From Streptomyces prasinopilosus (lineage in GTDB: Bacteria; Actinomycetota; Actinomycetes; Streptomycetales; Streptomycetaceae): a stretch of DNA of 45,640 nucleotides. How positions within the stretch are numbered: the stretch's first letter is position 1; the number at the start of each line of letters is the position of its first letter. Position numbers and translations under genes: made by a program. Location of the stretch: the NCBI RefSeq assembly GCF_001419695.1, contig NZ_LIRG01000043.1, positions 1 to 45,640 on the forward strand, given 5' to 3'. The notes under the pieces were generated by a model. It saw nothing but the letters and a program-made list of their open reading frames with translations. It did not search any database and was not told the DNA's origin. Positions 41,124 to 45,640 of this stretch are shown here, one piece after another.

Positions 41124-41732
41124 GTGACCATACGAGTTGTGGTTGCCGAAGGGCTGGAAATGGTTCGTGCGGGGCTGGTCCTCTTACTGGAACGTGAATC
41201 GGACATCAAAGTCGTCGCTTCCACCGGCGTCGGCAGCGAGTTGATCCGGACGGTTCTGGAATACAGCCCCGACGTGGCGGTCATCGATGTCGACCTGCAC
41301 GAGCAGGAGGGCCTCCTCGCCGCCATGGCGATCCAGGAGCACCTGCCGGACTGCCGCACACTGCTCACCGCGCGATTCGCCCGGCTGGCCACCGTGCGGC
41401 AGTCGCTGGCGTCCGGTCTCGGCGGCCTGGTGCTGAAGAGCTCCCGCCCGACCAACCTCGTCGACGCCATACGCAGCGTGCACGAGGGCCGCCGCGTCTT
41501 CGACACCGAACTGACGCTCGCGGCCTGGGGCAACACCGGGTGCCCGCTCACGGAACGGGAGATGGAGATTCTCCAACTCGCCGCCGCGGGGGATGACATC
41601 AACGAGATCGCCGTCAAGCTGTCGCTCTCCCCCGGGACGGTCCGCAACTACTTGACGACGACCGTCCGGAAGATGGACGCGCGCAACCGGCTCGACGCGG
41701 TACGCATCGCCAGCATGTCCGGCTGGATATGA
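41124..41732 (+). CDS. dnrN: Response-regulator-type activator of dnrI
   Basis: A 202-residue NarL/FixJ-type response regulator: receiver domain (TIRVVVAEGLEMVRAGLVLLLE; phospho-acceptor region PDVAVIDVDLHEQEG) and C-terminal LuxR helix-turn-helix (PLTEREMEILQLAAAGDDINEIAVKLSLSPGTVRNYLTT). No sensor kinase is adjacent, as in S. peucetius, where DnrN activates dnrI. GTG start with GAGGAG 4 bases upstream. Codon 21 (41184-41186) is TTA, so production may depend on bldA tRNA and thereby on growth phase. Confidence 0.94.
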   Translation: MTIRVVVAEGLEMVRAGLVLLLERESDIKVVASTGVGSELIRTVLEYSPDVAVIDVDLHEQEGLLAAMAIQEHLPDCRTLLTARFARLATVRQSLASGLGGLVLKSSRPTNLVDAIRSVHEGRRVFDTELTLAAWGNTGCPLTEREMEILQLAAAGDDINEIAVKLSLSPGTVRNYLTTTVRKMDARNRLDAVRIASMSGWI

Positions 41733-41786
41733 GCTCCGGTCACCGGCGGCGGAGGGCCCGTCGACCCAGGATCCCGTGAGCGGCGC

Positions 41787-42376
41787 TCACCAGGAGCGGT
41801 GATCGCGGCACCAGGCCACGGTCTCGGCGAGCAAGTCCCAGAAAGTCCCGGCGCGGCCGGCACCCGGGCAGCGCGGTGATCTTCCCGTGGTCGACGGCGC
41901 AGCGCCGGTCGTGCCCCTTGCGGTCGGCGACGAACTCCACGGAGTCCCGGCCGGCGTCCACCGCGTCCGGCAGCAGAGCCGTCGGCTCCTTGCCGGGAAG
42001 CCCGGCGCCATCGCCGATGTCGTAGATCTTCCCCGGGGGAGCCCGCCTCCCCGACCGGTTCCACCGCGTCGACGTGGTCCTCGACGTGCAGTCGGTTCCG
42101 CAGGTTGCCGCCGTCACCGTGGAGCGGTACCCGGCCACCGCTCGGCAGGGTCGTCACGAAACGCGGAATGACCTTCTCCGGATGCTGAGGGGTGCCCTCC
42201 GCCGCACCGGAGCCGGACGGGTCGGAGGCACGCGTGAGCAGGATCCGGGCGTCGGGGCGCTCCGTGCGGAACTTGTCGACGAGGTCCGCGATGCCGCCGA
42301 CCACGAAGCCGTCCCCGAGGTACATGACGAAATCCCCCTCACCGAGCCAGTCACGGGCGATCCGGCCTCCCCCCAA
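41787..42376 (-). pseudogene. Fused remnant of TDP-glucose synthase (dnmL) and TDP-glucose 4,6-dehydratase (dnmM)
   Basis: On the minus strand the first part reads IARDWLGEGDFVMYLGDGFV and VDKFRTERPDARILLTR, the middle of an RmlA-type nucleotidyltransferase. Near 42185 it jumps into an RmlB-type dehydratase (IPRFVTTLPSGGRVPLHGDG, LHVEDHVDAVEPVGE). The frame then shifts near 42030 (KIYDIGDG, FVADRKGHDRRCAVDHGKIT) and again near 41840 (FWDLLAETVAWCRDHRSW). Both N-termini and all catalytic parts except the RmlB C-terminus are missing. So at least one large deletion and two frameshifts destroyed dnmL and dnmM. S. peucetius also has a frameshifted dnmM, compensated by a gene elsewhere. Convergent with dnrN. 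Confidence 0.88.
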
Positions 42377-42617
42377 GGCCCTCGTGAGTGATCACCTGCC
42401 CGGGAACCTCCCGGCGCCCCGGGACGCTCCGTACAGGCCGTCCTTGAGCACCAGGGGCGGCCTGCTCCCGACGGAGTCCGGCCTCGGCGAGCCGGCGGTC
42501 AGGACGGCCGGCTCGGCGGGGGTCCGGGACGTCAGCGCCTGCCCCGGACGCGCATCCGGCTCGTCGAGGCCGATGCGGCCCTCGGCCGCCGCGTCGCGCG
42601 GGCCGCTCCACCACCAC
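42377..42617. other. Junction between the sugar-gene remnant and the rhomboid repeat
   Basis: No gene can be assigned. A minus-strand frame reading RPPLVLKDGLYGASRGAGRF and stopping near 42398 looks protein-like but matches nothing I recognise; it may be a further remnant. This interval is the right border of the cluster. Confidence 0.4.
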
Positions 42618-42866
42618 TGCCCGGCCCCTGGCGGGTGGCCCTACCAGGAGCGTCGGGTCTGCCGTCCGAAGAGGACGCCGCCCGGTTCGGGCGGTGGGGG
42701 AGTGCCGGGTTTGAGGGGCCAGGCGATCAGCATGCCGGCCACGAAGCCGGCGACGTGGGCCAGGTAGGCCACGGTCCCGGCGCCGGTGACGCCCGCGCCG
42801 GAGGAGTACACCGCCTGGAGCACGAACCACAGGCCCAGCACGATCCAGGCCGGCAGCCGCAGCGGC
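42618..42866. repeat. Right copy of the 249-bp direct repeat flanking the cluster
   Basis: Matches 2998-3246 without gaps (constant offset 39,620 bases), with 13 mismatches. It comprises the last 226 bases of the intact rhomboid gene and 23 bases beyond its stop. The same orientation in both places makes the intervening cluster a potential unit for deletion or amplification by homologous recombination. Confidence 0.93.
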
Positions 42867-43465
42867 AGGAAGATCAGGAAGGGGACGAGGACCCAGACCC
42901 GGGCCCTCGGGTAGAGGACCAGGTAGGCGCCGAGGACGCCGGCGATCGCCCCGGAGGCGCCGATCAGCGGCTCGCCCGAACCGGAGTCCGCGAGGGCGAA
43001 GACGTACGCCGCCGCGTACCCGCACACCAGGTAGAACAGCAGGTACCGCACGTGCCCCATCCGGTCCTCGATGTTGTTGCCGAAGATCCACAGGAAGAGC
43101 ATGTTGCCCAGCAGGTGCAGCCAGCCGCCGTGCAGGAACATCGCCGTGAGCACACTCAGCTCGGGGGACTTGTCGTACGCCGGCGGCGCCACCACGCATC
43201 CCGGCCCCTGCGGGCCCACGCCCGTCTCGCCCGTGGGCACCAGACGCGGCATGTGGTGGTGGATCAGCTCCTGCGGCACGGCCGCGTACCGGTCCAGGAA
43301 CGCCTGGAGGCCGCACAGCTCCGCGAGACCGCCCCCGCCGCCCGTCAGCGAGCCGACGACACCGGGCGTGAGGAACACGAAGACGGCGAAGTTCGCGGCG
43401 ATCAGCGCATAGGTGACCCAGGGGGTGCGCCGTGCCGGATTCACGTCGTGAACGGGGATGACCAC
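42641..43465 (-). CDS. Rhomboid family intramembrane serine protease
   Basis: A 274-residue rhomboid with about six membrane segments. The catalytic serine is in GASGAIAGVLGAY, the histidine in AYLAHVAGFVAGM, and HGGWLHLLGNMLFLWIFGNNIED holds the conserved His/Asn residues of the second membrane segment. A cysteine/glycine-rich loop lies between TM1 and TM2. The tail RTRRSW-like end (GGVLFGRQTRRSW) is the part duplicated at 2998-3246. GTG start with GGGGAA upstream. Substrate unknown; likely chromosomal flank. Confidence 0.92.
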   Translation of the reverse strand: MVIPVHDVNPARRTPWVTYALIAANFAVFVFLTPGVVGSLTGGGGGLAELCGLQAFLDRYAAVPQELIHHHMPRLVPTGETGVGPQGPGCVVAPPAYDKSPELSVLTAMFLHGGWLHLLGNMLFLWIFGNNIEDRMGHVRYLLFYLVCGYAAAYVFALADSGSGEPLIGASGAIAGVLGAYLVLYPRARVWVLVPFLIFLPLRLPAWIVLGLWFVLQAVYSSGAGVTGAGTVAYLAHVAGFVAGMLIAWPLKPGTPPPPEPGGVLFGRQTRRSW

Positions 43466-43617
43466 GTTCCCCGTGTGCCCTGGGGGCCGTCCGGTGAACC
43501 ACCCCGCCCCGCCGGTGGATCCCCGCCCCGCTGAACACCGCCGTCCGGTCCCGCGTATCCCTTCCCGACCGCCCGCGGCGCGGGGAAGGGGCCGCGGGGC
43601 CGACGTGAGGACGGGCC

Positions 43618-44028
43618 ATGGACGACCGAGTGACCACTGCGATACAGGCGCTGCCCGACGGAGAGGCGGAACTCACGCTCGTGGTGCGCCTCCCCTGGGA
43701 GGACGTCGCCCGGCTCGGCCAGGAGGCGGGACGGCTCGCCTCCCGGATGCGGCGGCCGGTGACGCTGGACGAGGCGGTGGCCCACCGCCTGCGCTCGGCG
43801 CGGCCCACCGCCGCGCACGCGAAGCCGGCCGGGGAGCAGCCGCCGGCGGCCGCGGGCACGGCAGGCACCGGTGCGGCCGGTTTCGCCGCCGCCGGCGGCA
43901 CCGGTGCCTCCGTGTCGCCGCTGCCGCCCCGCCCCGCTACGGAGTACGCACGGCCCCCGGTGGAGCAGGCGCGGCCTCCTGCGGAGCAGGCGCGGCAGGC
44001 GATCGAACGGATCAACGGGACCGCGTAG
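43618..44028 (+). CDS. Hypothetical protein, 136 residues
   Basis: An N-terminal half of about 65 residues (LPDGEAELTLVVRLPWEDVARLGQEA) looks folded; the remainder is rich in Ala, Pro, Gly and Gln with a near repeat (ARPPVEQARPPAEQARQA). No known domain is recognised. Start ATG with GTGAGGA upstream and normal Streptomyces codon usage support a real gene. It ends 12 bases before the convergent flavoprotein gene. Confidence 0.7.
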   Translation: MDDRVTTAIQALPDGEAELTLVVRLPWEDVARLGQEAGRLASRMRRPVTLDEAVAHRLRSARPTAAHAKPAGEQPPAAAGTAGTGAAGFAAAGGTGASVSPLPPRPATEYARPPVEQARPPAEQARQAIERINGTA

Positions 44029-44040
44029 GCGGGGCGGCGG

Positions 44041-45486
44041 TCAGGACGGGCGCGGCGACGGCCGTCCCGCCGTGGCGCGGATCTTCGTGGTGGCCTTGCG
44101 GGCCGCCACCAGGACCGGGTCCCAGACGGGGGAGAACGGCGGGGCGTAGCCCAGGTCCAGCATCGTCATCTGCTCCACCGTCATCCCGGCGGTGAGGGCG
44201 ACCGCCGCGGTGTCGACGCGTTTGCCCGCGCCCTCCCGGCCGACGATCTGGACCCCGAGCAGGCGGCCCGTGCGGCGTTCGGCGAGCATCTTCACCGTCA
44301 TGGGGGAGGCGTTCGGGTAGTAGCCCGCGCGGCTGGTCGACTCGATGGTGACCGTCTCGAACCGCAGCCCCGCCCGGTGGGCGTCCTTCTCCCGCAGGCC
44401 GGTGCGCGCGATCTCCAGGTCGCAGACCTTGCTGACCGCGGTGCCGACCACGCCCGGGAAGGTGGCGTAGTCGCCGCCGACGTTCGAGCCGATGACCTGG
44501 CCGTGCTTGTTGGCGTGCGTGCCGAGCGCGATGTGCCGCTCCTGGCCGGAGACCAGGTCGAGCACCTCCACGCAGTCGCCGCCGGCCCAGATGTTCTCGT
44601 AGCCGCGGACCCGCATCGACCGGTCGGTGAGCAGGCCGCCGTGCCGGCCCAGGGGCAGCCCCGCGGCCCGTGCCAGACCCGTCTCCGGTCGCACCCCGAT
44701 GCCGAGCACCACCACGTCCGCCGGATACTCGGCGTCCGCGGTGGTCACGGCCCGCACCCTGCCGTCGTCCCCGGTGAGCAGCCCGGTGACCTCGGCGTCG
44801 TTCACCATGGTGATGCCCAGGCCCTCCATCGCCTCGTGCACCAGGCGCCCCATGTCGGGGTCGAGGGTCGCCATGGGCTCCCGGCCGCGGTTGACGACGG
44901 TCACCTCGTAACCGCGTCTGATCAGCGCCTCGGCCATCTCCACACCGATGTACCCCGCGCCCACGACCACCGCGCGGCGGCCGGCCGTGCGCTCCAGCGT
45001 GTCGAGCAGGGCCTGGCCGTCGTCCAGGGTCTGCACCCCGTGCACCCCGGGGGCGTCCATGCCGGGCAGCTCCGGGTGGACCGGCCGGGCACCGGTCGCG
45101 ATCACGAGCTTGTCGTACGACGTCCAGGACTCGGCGCCGGAATCGAGGTCCCGCGCGCGCACCCGCCCCCGGCCGGCGTCGATCTCCGTCACCTCGGTGC
45201 GCATCCGCAGGTCGATGCGGCGCGCGCGGTGCTCCTCGGGCGCGCGGGCGATCAGCTCGTCGCGCTCGGTGACGTCCCCGGCCACCCAGTAGGGGATGCC
45301 GCAGGCCGAGAAGGACGTGAAGCGCCCGCGTTCGAACGCCACGATCTCCAGCTCGTCCGGCCTCTTCAGCCGGCGCGCCTGCGACGCCGCGGACATCCCC
45401 GCGGCGTCGCCGCCGATCACCACCAGGCGTTCCGGCCCCTTCGGGGCGGGACCCGCGCCGCCGCCCGCGTCCGTACCCGTGCTCAT
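44041..45486 (-). CDS. FAD/NAD-dependent disulfide oxidoreductase, CoA-disulfide-reductase-like
   Basis: A protein of 481 residues of the pyridine-nucleotide-disulfide oxidoreductase class I/III type: N-terminal FAD motif VVIGGDAAGMSAASQARR, redox cysteine in FTSFSACGIPYWVAG, NAD motif VVGAGYIGVEMAEAL, second FAD motif IWAGGDC, and C-terminal dimerisation domain. The single cysteine in the SACGIPY context fits CoA-disulfide reductase, NADH oxidase or NADPH-dependent persulfide reductase. ATG 45486 has GAGGACAGGG upstream; ATG 45510 would add eight residues. A primary-metabolism flank gene. Confidence 0.88.
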   Translation of the reverse strand: MSTGTDAGGGAGPAPKGPERLVVIGGDAAGMSAASQARRLKRPDELEIVAFERGRFTSFSACGIPYWVAGDVTERDELIARAPEEHRARRIDLRMRTEVTEIDAGRGRVRARDLDSGAESWTSYDKLVIATGARPVHPELPGMDAPGVHGVQTLDDGQALLDTLERTAGRRAVVVGAGYIGVEMAEALIRRGYEVTVVNRGREPMATLDPDMGRLVHEAMEGLGITMVNDAEVTGLLTGDDGRVRAVTTADAEYPADVVVLGIGVRPETGLARAAGLPLGRHGGLLTDRSMRVRGYENIWAGGDCVEVLDLVSGQERHIALGTHANKHGQVIGSNVGGDYATFPGVVGTAVSKVCDLEIARTGLREKDAHRAGLRFETVTIESTSRAGYYPNASPMTVKMLAERRTGRLLGVQIVGREGAGKRVDTAAVALTAGMTVEQMTMLDLGYAPPFSPVWDPVLVAARKATTKIRATAGRPSPRPS

Positions 45487-45532
45487 CCCTGTCCTCGTGC
45501 TCGTGGTCATACGCCCACGCTACGGGGACGGG

Positions 45533-45640
45533 TCACTTCGTATCCGGCCCCGGGGCCTCCTCGGGGGCTCCGTCCGGAGTGCGGGCCGTCGTCCCCGCGG
45601 ACGCGGGCCGCGCCGCGGGGACGGACGGGGAGGCGGGAAC
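45533..45640 (-). CDS. C-terminal tail of an unidentified protein (partial)
   Basis: A minus-strand frame is open from the window end to TGA at 45533-45535 and reads an Ala/Pro/Ser-rich tail ending EEAPGPDTK. Low-complexity tails of this kind are common in Streptomyces proteins. Only 35 residues are visible, so neither family nor reality is certain. Confidence 0.35.
   Translation of the reverse strand, partial: VPASPSVPAARPASAGTTARTPDGAPEEAPGPDTK

Noticed and set aside
42351-44015. A 554-codon minus-strand frame covering the rhomboid gene and the cluster border.
   Set aside because: Out of frame with the rhomboid gene, whose membrane segments and catalytic Ser/His are in another frame; it is an Arg/Gly-rich GC artefact.

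Overview
The window is high-GC actinomycete DNA, almost certainly Streptomyces: strong codon-position GC bias, GTG starts, GTGA/ATGA overlaps, SARP regulators and rare TTA codons. About 38 kb of it (roughly 3.6-42.4 kb) is a nearly complete type II polyketide cluster of the daunorubicin/doxorubicin class. Gene content, gene order, protein lengths and diagnostic residues match the dnr/dps/dnm/drr/dox genes described from Streptomyces peucetius and relatives. The recognition was made from family knowledge and memory of those proteins; no database search was run.

Layout. 1-2.8 kb: left flank, with the 3' end of an AfsR/SARP-type NB-ARC regulator, a TetR regulator and a HAD hydrolase. 3.0-3.25 kb: a decayed piece of a rhomboid-protease gene. 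3.6-5.9 kb: drrC (UvrA-like self-resistance). 6.2-11.3 kb (minus): tailoring operon dnrD-dnrK-dnrP-dnmQ-dnmS. 11.5-12.4 kb: dnrC. 12.3-17.3 kb (minus): dnrG-dpsA-dpsB-dpsC-dpsD, tightly coupled. 17.5-19.3 kb: dpsE-dpsF. 19.4-23.6 kb (minus): dpsH-dnmT-dnrH-dnrE. 23.8-27.1 kb: dpsG-dnrU-dnrV-doxA. 27.3-29.3 kb: dnrI (SARP activator) and dnmJ. 29.3-32.1 kb (minus): dnmZ-dnmU-dnmV. 32.3-34.3 kb: dpsY-dnrX. 34.3-37.9 kb (minus): drrA-drrB and a berberine-bridge-type flavin oxidase. 38.1-39.7 kb: dnrF. 39.7-41.7 kb: divergent regulators (WYL-type, dnrO position) and dnrN. 41.8-42.4 kb: a fused, frameshifted dnmL/dnmM remnant. 42.6-45.6 kb: right flank, with an intact rhomboid protease, a small hypothetical gene, a CoA-disulfide-reductase-like flavoprotein and the tail of one more gene.

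How the genes work together. DpsA/B/G with DpsC and DpsD build a propionate-started decaketide. DpsE, DpsF, DpsY, DpsH and DnrG reduce, cyclise and oxidise it to aklanonic acid. DnrC methylates it, DnrD closes the fourth ring, DnrE reduces it to aklavinone and DnrF hydroxylates C-11. DnmT/U/J/V make TDP-daunosamine, which DnmS with DnmQ attaches. DnrP, DnrK and DoxA (with DnrV and DnrU) finish the aglycone. DnrH, DnmZ, DnrX and the flavin oxidase form a second sugar-modifying group that fits baumycin-type further glycosylation. DrrA/B exports the product and DrrC protects DNA. DnrN and DnrI form the activator cascade.

Main unusual observations: the cluster is bracketed by a 249-bp direct repeat derived from the rhomboid gene; the two first sugar genes are reduced to one pseudogene; the long dnrN leader holds an intrinsic-terminator hairpin and a small ORF; and a 17-bp sequence is shared between the drrA/dnrF and dnrO/dnrN promoter regions. 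The biosynthetic system itself is of a known type; the novelty, if any, lies in these structural and regulatory details.
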